A DNA stretch of 16,390 bases from 39-52-133 sp041488395 (GTDB lineage: Bacteria > Pseudomonadota > Gammaproteobacteria > Burkholderiales > Gallionellaceae). Every line of letters starts with the position of its first letter. Position 1 is the stretch's first letter. Positions 6,785-13,313 of the stretch are shown here, in pieces. The DNA lies in assembly GCA_041488395.1 (NCBI GenBank), contig JBGPPE010000055.1, forward strand, positions 1 through 16,390. Reading direction: 5' to 3'. The notes under the pieces were generated by a model that had not been told where the DNA came from, did no database searches, and saw only the letters and a list, made by a program, of their open reading frames with translations. The translations under genes were made by a program, and so were the position numbers.

Positions 6785-9060
6785 TGACAAATAAGAAAAA
6801 AAATATTCGCACGCTTGATCCCTTCCTGGAACGTGAGCGCGAACAGTATGAACATCCCTTGCCTAGCCGCGAGTACATCCTGCAGATACTGGCAGAGCAG
6901 GGCATGCCTATCGATCAGGAAGATCTGTGCAGCCTGCTGGAGATTGAACTGAGTGAAGAGGAATTGTTCCTCCGTCGTCTGCGAGCCATGGAGCGTGACG
7001 GGCAGATTATGCGCAACCGCAAGCGCGCCATCTGTGTCATGGAGAAGCTTGATCTGATCAAGGGCAAGGTACAGGGCCATCCAGATGGCTTTGGTTTCCT
7101 GATTCCGGAGGATGGCAGCCCTGATCTGATGATCAGTGCCAAGGAAATGCACAAAGTGCTGCACGGAGATACGGTCATGGCGCGTGCCGGCTCGACCGAC
7201 CGGCGCGGCAGGCGCGAAGCCAGCATCGTTGAGGTGCTGGATCATGCTACCAAGCGTCTGGTCGGACGCTTGTATGAGGAGCACGGTGTCCTGTTTGTGG
7301 TGGCGGAGAACCGCCGCATCAGCCAGGATATCCTGGTGGCGCCCGGCGAGCATGGCGGTGCACAGCCGGGACAGGTGGTGATGCTGGAGATATTGCAGCA
7401 GCCGAGCAAACATGCGCAGCCTATCGGACGTATTGTGCAGGTAGTGGGAAACTATGCCGATCCAGGTATGGAAATCGAAATTGCCTTGCGCAAACATGAC
7501 CTGCCCAATGAATTTCCGGCAGATACCCGGCACCAGGCCGAGAGACTTTCCCCTGAGGTGCAGCCTGCCGATTTCGCAGGGCGTGAAGACGTCCGCCATC
7601 TGCCGCTGGTGACCATAGACGGTGAAACAGCCCGCGATTTTGACGACGCCGTGTATTGCGAGCCCAATGGCTCCGGTTTCCGTCTGGTGGTAGCCATTGC
7701 CGACGTCAGCTCCTATGTCCAACCTGGCGACGCATTGGACCGTGAAGCGCTCAATCGCGGTAACTCGGTGTATTTTCCGCGCCGTGTGATTCCGATGCTG
7801 CCGGAAGAGCTGTCCAATGGCCTGTGCTCCATTAATCCCAATGTGGATCGTTTGTGCATGGTCTGTGATATGCAGATTAACAGCGTGGGCGATATCGAAA
7901 AGTACCGCTTTTATCCTTCGGTGATGTACTCGCATGCACGCCTGACTTACAACCAGGTGGCGGACATGCTGGCCAACCCGCAAGGGGAAGCTGCACAGCA
8001 ATTTGCTGCGGTATTGCCACACATCAACCATCTTTACACCTTGTTCCAGACCTTGCTGCAGGCTCGTGAGAAGCGCGGCGCAATCGATTTTGAGACCGTT
8101 GAAACGCAGATGATCTTCAATGAGCAGGGCAAGATCGAGCGCATTATTCCGGTAGTGCGCAACGATGCGCATAAATTGATTGAGGAATGCATGCTGGCTG
8201 CCAACGTGTGTGCGGCCGATTTTCTGCATGAGCACGAGCATCCGGTACTGTACCGCGTGCACGAGGGCCCCACACCGGAAAAACTGGAGGCCGTGCGTGA
8301 GTTCTTCAAGGAGTTCGGCTTGCAGCTGGGGGGTGGTGAGGAACCGGAGGCTGCAGACTATTCCAAACTGCTCAAGCAGATTAAAGGCCGTCCGGATGCC
8401 GGGCTGTTGCAAACAGTCATGTTGCGCTCCCTGCGTCAGGCTCGCTATTGTCCGGACAATGTCGGCCACTTTGGTTTGGGATATGAAGCCTATACTCATT
8501 TCACCTCACCGATACGCCGCTATCCTGATCTGCTGGTGCATCGCGCCATCAAGGCTGTGCTGCACAGCAAGCAATACAAGCCTGGTGAGAAATGGGATGC
8601 CCTGGGTATCCATTGCTCAGAGACCGAGCGCAGAGCTGACGATGCAACGCGTGATGTTGAGGCATGGCTGAAGTGCTTCTACATGCGCGACCATCTGGGC
8701 AGCGTCTTTGATGGCACGATTTCCTCCGTTACCGGTTTTGGCCTGTTTGTAGCCCTGGATGATCTTTACGTTGAGGGCTTGGTGCATGTTTCTGAACTGG
8801 GCTCGGATTATTTCCATTTTGACGCGGCCAAGCACCAGATGCTCGGCGAGCACACCGGCAAGCGTTACCGTCTGGGCGATCGCGTACGTGTCCAGGTGGT
8901 CAGGGTCGATATGGAAAGCACCAAGATCGATTTCGTGCTGGAAAGCGTGCCAGGAAGCCCTGAAAAAGGCAGTCATGAAAAGGTAGAGGCAAGCCGTGCG
9001 GGCGCATGGGGTGATCATGCGCCCAAGAAGGCCAAGAAAGACAAAAAACATCATGGCTGA
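6784..9060 (+). CDS. rnr: Ribonuclease R
   Basis: RNase R is a processive 3'-5' exoribonuclease of the RNB family that degrades structured RNA, including rRNA and tmRNA-tagged messages. The 758 residues show a winged-helix N-terminus (about 20-85, SREYILQILAEQGMPIDQED), cold-shock/OB domains (about 86-240), the RNB catalytic domain (about 255-590) and an S1 domain from G639 (GTISSVTGFGLFVALDDLYV). The catalytic acidic residues are D279, D285, D287 and D288, with the same spacing as in E. coli RNase R. The tail is Lys-rich (PKKAKKDKKHHG), typical of RNase R rather than RNase II. The ATG at 6784 follows AGGATATTCTGTCA, a modest Shine-Dalgarno. The end overlaps rlmB by eight bases. Confidence 0.97.
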   Translation: MTNKKKNIRTLDPFLEREREQYEHPLPSREYILQILAEQGMPIDQEDLCSLLEIELSEEELFLRRLRAMERDGQIMRNRKRAICVMEKLDLIKGKVQGHPDGFGFLIPEDGSPDLMISAKEMHKVLHGDTVMARAGSTDRRGRREASIVEVLDHATKRLVGRLYEEHGVLFVVAENRRISQDILVAPGEHGGAQPGQVVMLEILQQPSKHAQPIGRIVQVVGNYADPGMEIEIALRKHDLPNEFPADTRHQAERLSPEVQPADFAGREDVRHLPLVTIDGETARDFDDAVYCEPNGSGFRLVVAIADVSSYVQPGDALDREALNRGNSVYFPRRVIPMLPEELSNGLCSINPNVDRLCMVCDMQINSVGDIEKYRFYPSVMYSHARLTYNQVADMLANPQGEAAQQFAAVLPHINHLYTLFQTLLQAREKRGAIDFETVETQMIFNEQGKIERIIPVVRNDAHKLIEECMLAANVCAADFLHEHEHPVLYRVHEGPTPEKLEAVREFFKEFGLQLGGGEEPEAADYSKLLKQIKGRPDAGLLQTVMLRSLRQARYCPDNVGHFGLGYEAYTHFTSPIRRYPDLLVHRAIKAVLHSKQYKPGEKWDALGIHCSETERRADDATRDVEAWLKCFYMRDHLGSVFDGTISSVTGFGLFVALDDLYVEGLVHVSELGSDYFHFDAAKHQMLGEHTGKRYRLGDRVRVQVVRVDMESTKIDFVLESVPGSPEKGSHEKVEASRAGAWGDHAPKKAKKDKKHHG

Positions 9061-9796
9061 AACCCGCATCATTCATGGATTTCACGCGGTAATCGGGCGC
9101 ATTCGCCAGCATGCGGACAGCGTGCTGGAAGTTTATGTGGATGCGCAGCGCCGTGACCCGCGTGCTCGCGATCTGCTCAAGCTGGCAGAGGCACATGACG
9201 TGCGCGTCGTGCCGGTAGATGGCAAACGTCTGGATGGCATGGCAGGCAATACCCGGCACCAGGGGGTAGTGGCACGTGTGGATGCCGCTCAACGCGTGCA
9301 GCACCTGGATGATGTGCTGGATACGCTGACGGAGCCGGCCTTGTTGCTGGTGCTGGATGGCGTGCAGGATCCGCATAATCTGGGGGCCTGCCTGCGCAGT
9401 GCTGACGCCTTTGGCGTGCATGCCGTCATTGCTCCCAAAGACCGTGCTGTGGGTATCAATGCCACAGTGGAGAAAGTTGCCTGCGGCGCTGCGGAAACCG
9501 TGCCCTATATTACCGTCACCAATATTGCGCGGACTTTACGCGAGCTGAAAGAACGCGATATCTGGGTGGTTGGGGCAGATGGTGAGGCTGAAACGGACCT
9601 GCACAGCTTCCGCCATAGCGGGGCGCTGGCATGGGTTCTCGGTGCAGAGGGAGAAGGGCTGCGTCGCCTGACCAAAGAAACATGTGATCAGCTTGTGCGT
9701 ATCCCGATGCTTGGAAGCGTAGAAAGTCTAAACGTCTCGGTCAGTACGGGGGTGTGCTTGTATGAAGCCCGCAGGCAGCGAGCAGGTGGCGGCTAG
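9053..9796 (+). CDS. rlmB: 23S rRNA (guanosine-2'-O-)-methyltransferase RlmB
   Basis: RlmB is a SPOUT-family (SpoU/TrmH) enzyme that methylates the ribose of G2251 (E. coli numbering) in the 23S rRNA P loop using SAM. I chose the ATG at 9053, giving 247 residues starting MAETRIIHGFHAV (E. coli has 243); a longer frame from 8996 only reads rnr sequence. The N-terminal L30e-like RNA-binding domain covers about residues 5-80. The knotted catalytic domain shows motif 1 (LDGVQDPHNLGACLRSADAFG, N109 and R115), motif 2 (WVLGAEGEGLRR, 194-205) and motif 3 (IPMLGSVESLNVSVSTGV, 217-234). The start overlaps the rnr stop by eight bases, and rnr-rlmB pairing is widespread in proteobacteria. Confidence 0.96.
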   Translation: MAETRIIHGFHAVIGRIRQHADSVLEVYVDAQRRDPRARDLLKLAEAHDVRVVPVDGKRLDGMAGNTRHQGVVARVDAAQRVQHLDDVLDTLTEPALLLVLDGVQDPHNLGACLRSADAFGVHAVIAPKDRAVGINATVEKVACGAAETVPYITVTNIARTLRELKERDIWVVGADGEAETDLHSFRHSGALAWVLGAEGEGLRRLTKETCDQLVRIPMLGSVESLNVSVSTGVCLYEARRQRAGGG

Positions 9797-9834
9797 TTGC
9801 CACTAGCCTGAAAGGTAAATCAGGCGTCCTGATT
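9791..9834. terminator. Possible hairpins in the rlmB / GGDEF convergent gap
   Basis: Two short perfect hairpins fill the 23-base gap between convergent genes and run into both stop codons. The first is GGCTAG/CTAGCC (9791-9796 with 9803-9808, loop TTGCCA). The second is AATCAGG/CCTGATT (9818-9824 with 9828-9834, loop CGT). Neither has a strong U tract, so termination here is only a possibility. Confidence 0.3.
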
Positions 9835-10674
9835 CTGGATGCCCGCGGGCTCCGCAGCTACCACGCAGTTTCCGCCAGCCTGATGTGCCTGTTGTAGCGC
9901 TAGTTCTGCGCGTTGCAGCAGTTTCTCGATGTTGTCAAAGCTGCCCTGAAGTGTTGCTACGCCTATGCTAATTGAAATGGCAATCCTCTCCACTTTCTCA
10001 TTCTCGGCATGCAGCAGCGGTTGTGCCACAATGCGTTGACGTATCCGTTCTGCCAACAAGTGCGCATCATGCATGGAAGTGTTGGAAGCGATGACCAGGA
10101 TGGCACCCTGATCATAATGTGCAACCTCGTCTGATTCGCGCACATACTCCAAAAGTAACTTGGCCAAATGAATCAGGATAAGATCTGCTATGCGACGGCC
10201 ATACGTTGTATTTATTTTCTCGGATTGGTCAATATCAAGAAGAAATACGGATAAAGGCAGCGCATAACGCTGCGCACGCACAATTTCATCGGCTAATCTG
10301 TGCTCAAGATATCTGCGGTTGTAAATTCCCGTCAATGGATCGGTAATGTTTCCCTGTGCCAGCATATAGCGGAAGGTGGGCTGTAAAGACATTTTGCAGG
10401 CAAGCCATAATGAACAGGCTGATACGAAGAGAATGGCTGGCGTGATCAAATCGTGCCAGTTATGTTGGGCACGCCAGAATGTAATCAGGTAGCCAAAATA
10501 TCCGAGGGAAGAAAGCAGGATGGGTATGCTCAGAAAATATTTTTTTGCACGGATATCACTGTGCGCCAGGCTATTGAATAGGCGCTGTATGATAAACAGC
10601 GTGCTGATCAATATGGCGCTACCCGCAATAAGCAGAATATTGGCAAGCAGAATGAATATATTTGAAACCTGCAC
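9820..10674 (-). CDS. Membrane-anchored degenerate GGDEF protein (I-site retained)
   Basis: The 284-residue protein has three hydrophobic segments (about residues 5-29, 46-67 and 76-95), then a GGDEF-type domain from about 112 to 272. The domain entry DPLTGIYNRR (112-121), the first metal Asp in LLDID and the late ISISIGVATL strand are recognisable. The signature is destroyed: the GG(D/E)EF position reads D188-Q-G-A-I192. The usual FKxIND also reads SEKINT, and GHxxGD reads GRRIAD. Diguanylate cyclase activity is therefore unlikely. RxxD is kept (R179-E-S-D182) exactly five residues before the signature, where the c-di-GMP inhibitory site sits, so it may act as a c-di-GMP receptor, as known for PelD-type proteins. 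Translation starts at GTG with a perfect AGGAGG five bases away. No EAL domain is present. Confidence 0.85.
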   Translation of the reverse strand: MQVSNIFILLANILLIAGSAILISTLFIIQRLFNSLAHSDIRAKKYFLSIPILLSSLGYFGYLITFWRAQHNWHDLITPAILFVSACSLWLACKMSLQPTFRYMLAQGNITDPLTGIYNRRYLEHRLADEIVRAQRYALPLSVFLLDIDQSEKINTTYGRRIADLILIHLAKLLLEYVRESDEVAHYDQGAILVIASNTSMHDAHLLAERIRQRIVAQPLLHAENEKVERIAISISIGVATLQGSFDNIEKLLQRAELALQQAHQAGGNCVVAAEPAGIQNQDA

Positions 10675-10828
10675 TGAAGCCTCCTGTAAGCAGATTGCCC
10701 AACCACAGAGTCTGGGTACAGTTTGAATTTCACACTCTGGCTAACAGTAAAAGCATTTAGAAACTGAGTGCTGTACATCGCCAGTGTGCCTGCCAATTGG
10801 GATTTCATCAACTTTTACGAAGTGAAAC

Positions 10829-10857
10829 TTGTCAGTACAAACGTGCCTTATTACACT
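10829..10857 (+). promoter_or_regulatory. Sigma-70-like promoter for the small unknown gene
   Basis: TTGTCA (10829-10834, five of six consensus bases) and TACACT (10852-10857, four of six) are separated by exactly 17 bases. The predicted start near 10864 would give a leader of about 107 bases before the ATG at 10971. The rest of the gap 10675-10828 holds the AGGAGG of the divergent GGDEF gene and nothing else I recognise. Confidence 0.5.
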
Positions 10858-10863
10858 TATTCG

Positions 10864-10970
10864 ACCTGCTGCCAGGGCAACTTGGAAAAATGGCCTTTTC
10901 AGCAAGAGAATATGCTAGTGTGGCGACCTGTCGATGGATATAGGTCGCATGCGAATGCTGCGGGGGATAT
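10864..10970 (+). promoter_or_regulatory. Candidate structured 5' leader with two hairpins
   Basis: The first hairpin pairs CTTG+GAAAA (10881-10889) with TTTTC (10896-10900) and, after a two-base AG bulge, CAAG (10903-10906); its loop is ATGGCC. The second pairs GCGACCT (10923-10929) with AGGTCGC (10942-10948), perfect over seven bases with a 12-base loop. The Shine-Dalgarno GGGGGAT of the downstream gene follows 14 bases later. It matches no riboswitch class I know. The leader boundaries depend on the predicted promoter. Confidence 0.38.
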
Positions 10971-11180
10971 ATGCTGAAATTTGAATGTTCAATAAGAACC
11001 CGAAATGGGCAAAAGATTGACAATCTGCTGATCGGCGGACGCGATCAGGCAGAGGCTGAACGCAAGCTTAACCAGATGTACCGCTATTGTGAAATTCTAC
11101 GCTGTGAGGTCAAGCAGGGCGATGTACGGCCTTCTGATACTGCTTCTGTTGAGGACATTTTGTCGCTGATTTCAAAATAG
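10971..11180 (+). CDS. Conserved-looking small protein of unknown function
   Basis: A 69-residue protein I cannot assign to a named family. It is predicted to be soluble, with no signal peptide or membrane segment. The first part (LKFECSIRTRNGQKIDNLLIGG) looks like two beta strands joined by a turn. Next comes a charged helix (RDQAEAERKLNQMYRYCEI) and a third strand (LRCEVKQGDV), resembling a small beta-beta-alpha-beta fold. The C-terminus is an acidic helix (ASVEDILSLISK). Three cysteines occur at 6, 41 and 46. A GGGGGAT Shine-Dalgarno sits four bases before the ATG, and codon use is like that of neighbours, so I regard it as a real gene. It converges with the parA-like gene, with only five bases between the stops. 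Confidence 0.75.
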   Translation: MLKFECSIRTRNGQKIDNLLIGGRDQAEAERKLNQMYRYCEILRCEVKQGDVRPSDTASVEDILSLISK

Positions 11181-11185
11181 CCTGT

Positions 11186-11953
11186 TTATTCTATGACCCC
11201 ATCCGCCAGCAATTCCTCCAGTAATTCATCGTAATCATGTGCGCCGCGGCTGCTTGGCGCGTGCTGAAATACCGTCTTGTTGAGCGCAGGGCTTTCAGCC
11301 AGGCTGACGTTTTCTGCTATCCGGGTGCGGCAAACATCCTCACCAAATTTTTCTTCGGCCATTCGTAGTACTTCTCCCGACATATTGCGACGGCTATCGA
11401 AACGGGTGAGCAGATAGCGACGTTTGACGCGACGCTTCAGCACTTGCTCCAGCGCTTTAAGCGTTTTGTCGATTTGCACCGCCCCCTTCGCCGACAAATA
11501 GTCGGCAGAAATGGGAACGATCAGGCAGTCACAGGCAAATATGGCATTGAGCGAGAGCACTCCTATCATGGGGCAGCAATCGAGGATCAGCGGTGAGTCC
11601 TTGGTGCCTAAGTGTTCGGCTTTCAAACCGGTATTGAGGCGATTAACAACATTAAAACCTTTGCCAAACAGGGCGTCCACTTTTGAGAGCTCGGAGTGTG
11701 ACGGGATGACATTAATTCCACTGGATGACTCGCGAATTAATTCACGCAATGGGCGATTGCGCTGGAACAGGCTCAGTACGGTTTCATCCCCTGAACCTGC
11801 CGTAATTCCGGCAATAGCACTCAACTGTGCCTGCGGGTCTAAATCCACTCCATAGGTCAAACGCCCGCTACGTGCAAGGGCCGCGGCGAGATTGAGTGCA
11901 GTCGTGGTCTTTCCGACCCCTCCTTTTTGATTAAAGACGGCGATGATGGTCAT
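11186..11953 (-). CDS. Orphan ParA/MinD-type ATPase
   Basis: A 255-residue P-loop ATPase of the ParA/Soj group, which uses ATP-dependent dimerisation on DNA or membrane to position chromosomes, plasmids or protein clusters. The deviant Walker A motif is KGGVGKTTTALN, with signature K10 and catalytic K15. The A' box is DLDPQAQ (D37, D39) and Walker B is LILDCCP (D125). There is no N-terminal helix-turn-helix, so it resembles the short chromosomal or plasmid type. No parB or centromere-like repeat lies nearby, and the chromosomal parAB-gid cluster is not here, so it is an orphan. The ATG at 11953 lacks a Shine-Dalgarno; a TACAAT -10-like box only 11 bases upstream suggests a leaderless message. 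The true cargo is unknown. Confidence 0.9.
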   Translation of the reverse strand: MTIIAVFNQKGGVGKTTTALNLAAALARSGRLTYGVDLDPQAQLSAIAGITAGSGDETVLSLFQRNRPLRELIRESSSGINVIPSHSELSKVDALFGKGFNVVNRLNTGLKAEHLGTKDSPLILDCCPMIGVLSLNAIFACDCLIVPISADYLSAKGAVQIDKTLKALEQVLKRRVKRRYLLTRFDSRRNMSGEVLRMAEEKFGEDVCRTRIAENVSLAESPALNKTVFQHAPSSRGAHDYDELLEELLADGVIE

Positions 11954-11964
11954 AACAGGCGGAG

Positions 11965-11989
11965 ATTGTAACTTAAATTCCTGCGCAGG
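11965..11989 (-). promoter_or_regulatory. Possible -10 box and palindromic operator of the ParA-like gene
   Basis: On the - strand TACAAT (11965-11970) matches five of six -10 bases; no good -35 box lies 16-18 bases upstream. The perfect 10-base palindrome CCTGCGCAGG (11980-11989) sits between the -10 box and the expected -35 position. That fits an operator or an activator site in place of a -35. This is motif evidence only. Confidence 0.3.
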
Positions 11990-12031
11990 TCGGCCTCGCT
12001 CCTGATTGGGCTTGTGCAGAATGGGGCTGTA

Positions 12032-12682
12032 TCAAATTCCCTTAGGTAATAGTTCACGCATCAGCAGGCCGGTAGTGGAGACTCGTAATTCAAGTTCGGC
12101 GGACTGAGTTACAGCGATGAAGGTAGCGGAGCCATATTTGGCATCCAGCAAGGGAGCCAGGAAAGTGTGACGTTCCCGCAACCCGAACAGGTCCACTTTT
12201 TTAGGCTGGCTGAGTGAGTACAGGGTGCGTTCGGCAGTACGCTCCTGTTCAATCTCCCGATAGCGTCCTCCCACACGGTCAAGTTCATAGGCAGTATGCA
12301 GGCCGAAGAAGTTTGCCAAAGGCTGCCATTTGAGTATATGTGCATCCACATAAATCTCATCTCCGGCGATAGTGAATACTGCCGTGTGACCATCTGGAAA
12401 GTGGAATGTGGCGGAAAAATGCTGGGGGCTGATCGGGACAACAGTAATCCGCGCTGCAACCTCTTCTCGGGTGAGCGTCGAATAGCCCTGGATACCGAAG
12501 GAAACCATACCTGATAGGCCGCCGAGTGCCAGCATTAACAGGCCCGCCAGGGTTTGTACAGTAAAGGAGAGTATATGCGCACGTGCCAGTGCCACAATGC
12601 CGGCAATCACTAATATTGCGCCCAATATTCCAAACACCAGAGCGGCTAGAAGATAGGGGGAGTTACTGAGCTGTTCGAACAT
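12032..12682 (-). CDS. Unknown two-helix inner-membrane protein
   Basis: A 216-residue protein of no family I can name with certainty; similar betaproteobacterial proteins are sometimes labelled multidrug transporter, but two helices are too few for that. Transmembrane segments lie at about residues 10-33 (YLLAALVFGILGAILVIAGI) and 43-64 (QTLAGLLMLALGGLSGMVSF). The rest, 65-216, is a soluble domain rich in beta strands (RITVVPISPQHFSATFHF, AVFTIAGDEIYVDAHILKW) followed by an Arg/Glu-rich helix and a second beta region. I chose the ATG at 12682 because TGGA lies eight bases upstream; an in-frame ATG at 12694 would add MEST and has no visible Shine-Dalgarno. It lies 78 bases upstream of the parA-like gene on the same strand, so co-transcription is possible. 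Confidence 0.8.
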   Translation of the reverse strand: MFEQLSNSPYLLAALVFGILGAILVIAGIVALARAHILSFTVQTLAGLLMLALGGLSGMVSFGIQGYSTLTREEVAARITVVPISPQHFSATFHFPDGHTAVFTIAGDEIYVDAHILKWQPLANFFGLHTAYELDRVGGRYREIEQERTAERTLYSLSQPKKVDLFGLRERHTFLAPLLDAKYGSATFIAVTQSAELELRVSTTGLLMRELLPKGI

Positions 12683-12760
12683 GGTTGATTCCATCGGATA
12701 TCAGGTTGGCAATCGCATCTAACGACTGCCATGCGTATGGTTAGTATCGTGTTGAGAAAC

Positions 12761-12798
12761 GAAATCGAGCCCAACAGAAACAGTATGGGCTCGATTTC
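12761..12798. terminator. Long perfect hairpin, possible terminator
   Basis: GAAATCGAGCCC (12761-12772) and GGGCTCGATTTC (12787-12798) form a perfect 12-base-pair stem around a 14-base loop. It lies downstream of the DUF1161 gene on the - strand. Neither side has a proper U tract, so rho-independent termination is plausible but not clear; an mRNA-stabilising 3' hairpin would also fit. Confidence 0.5.
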
Positions 12799-12806
12799 CT
12801 TGTTCC

Positions 12807-12861
12807 GTTAGCATTTGAAAATGTAATTTTCCAATGTTAACGGCGCGCTACAAATGCTAAC
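12807..12861. repeat. Perfect 11-base inverted repeat with a 33-base spacer
   Basis: GTTAGCATTTG (12807-12817) is the exact reverse complement of CAAATGCTAAC (12851-12861). The spacer contains a nested AAAAT/ATTTT pairing (12818-12830) and a GTTAAC site that recurs at 12864-12869. It lies only eight bases from the adjacent 12-base-pair hairpin, so the two make a compound structured block in the 3' region of the DUF1161 transcript. Confidence 0.7.
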
Positions 12862-12873
12862 TGGTTAACAGTA

Positions 12874-13125
12874 TCAATTGCGTGTGTAAACAATGTTTTT
12901 GGTTTCATTGTCGCAGTTGCCTACGATTTTACCGCTGGCCGCTTTGGGGGCTGCAACACCAGAGGCCGCTGCTGGTGCGTCTTTGGCTGGGACGATCTCT
13001 AGTGTGTAGGAGGTAATCCCTTTTGCCTGGAGTTTTGCGTCAATCTTGGCTTTCACATCCTCGCAAGAGGCCATGGACTGGATGGAAAATAAGGACAAAC
13101 AAGCTAGAAGTGCATATTTCAACAT
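12874..13125 (-). CDS. DUF1161 family small secreted protein
   Basis: An 83-residue exported protein of the DUF1161 family, whose function is unknown. A Sec signal peptide covers residues 1-19 (MLKYALLACLSLFSIQSMA), with cleavage expected before SCEDVK. The mature part has two cysteines, C21 and C71, probably forming one disulfide in the periplasm. The family blocks CEDVKAKIDAKLQAKGI near the start and GKIVGNCDNETKNIVYTR at the end are present. Between them lies an Ala/Pro/Lys stretch (about residues 47-65) of low complexity that I read as a flexible insertion. AAAGGGG lies six bases before the ATG. The gene follows the transglutaminase-like gene on the same strand after a 188-base gap, in which I see no further gene. 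Confidence 0.85.
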   Translation of the reverse strand: MLKYALLACLSLFSIQSMASCEDVKAKIDAKLQAKGITSYTLEIVPAKDAPAAASGVAAPKAASGKIVGNCDNETKNIVYTRN

Positions 13126-13313
13126 GTAAAACCCCTTTATTTGATTGAGAAAAAAAACACCAAACCTAACCAGATTTAGAACAATACTCCAGATCAGGTT
13201 TCTGTCCTGCTTGCGCCGTTAAGGCAGCGGTGCCAGTGTGCCTAGCAATTTTATTTTCAGCAAGTCCATAAGTATCGATTATGAAAAGTGTAATTACGTA
13301 TATTGGCTAAAAG

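Noticed and set aside
6781..8499. 572-codon - strand frame opposite rnr
   Set aside because: It is the antisense shadow of a strongly conserved gene; no family motif or ribosome site supports it.
8996..9052. Longer rlmB start inside rnr
   Set aside because: The added residues are basic sequence read out of frame from the rnr tail; MAETRIIHGFHAV at 9053 matches the family start.
10768..10977. 69-codon + strand frame upstream of the small unknown gene
   Set aside because: No ribosome site, odd composition, crosses the predicted promoter and leader, and overlaps the better supported gene at 10971.
12807..12861. Integron attC site
   Set aside because: The arms run GTTAGC...GCTAAC, the reverse order of an attC (RYYYAAC...GTTRRRY); no integrase or cassette array is present.
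13126..13313. Possible riboswitch upstream of the DUF1161 gene
   Set aside because: Only weak short pairings (for example CAGG/CCTG) and no motif of a known class could be found.
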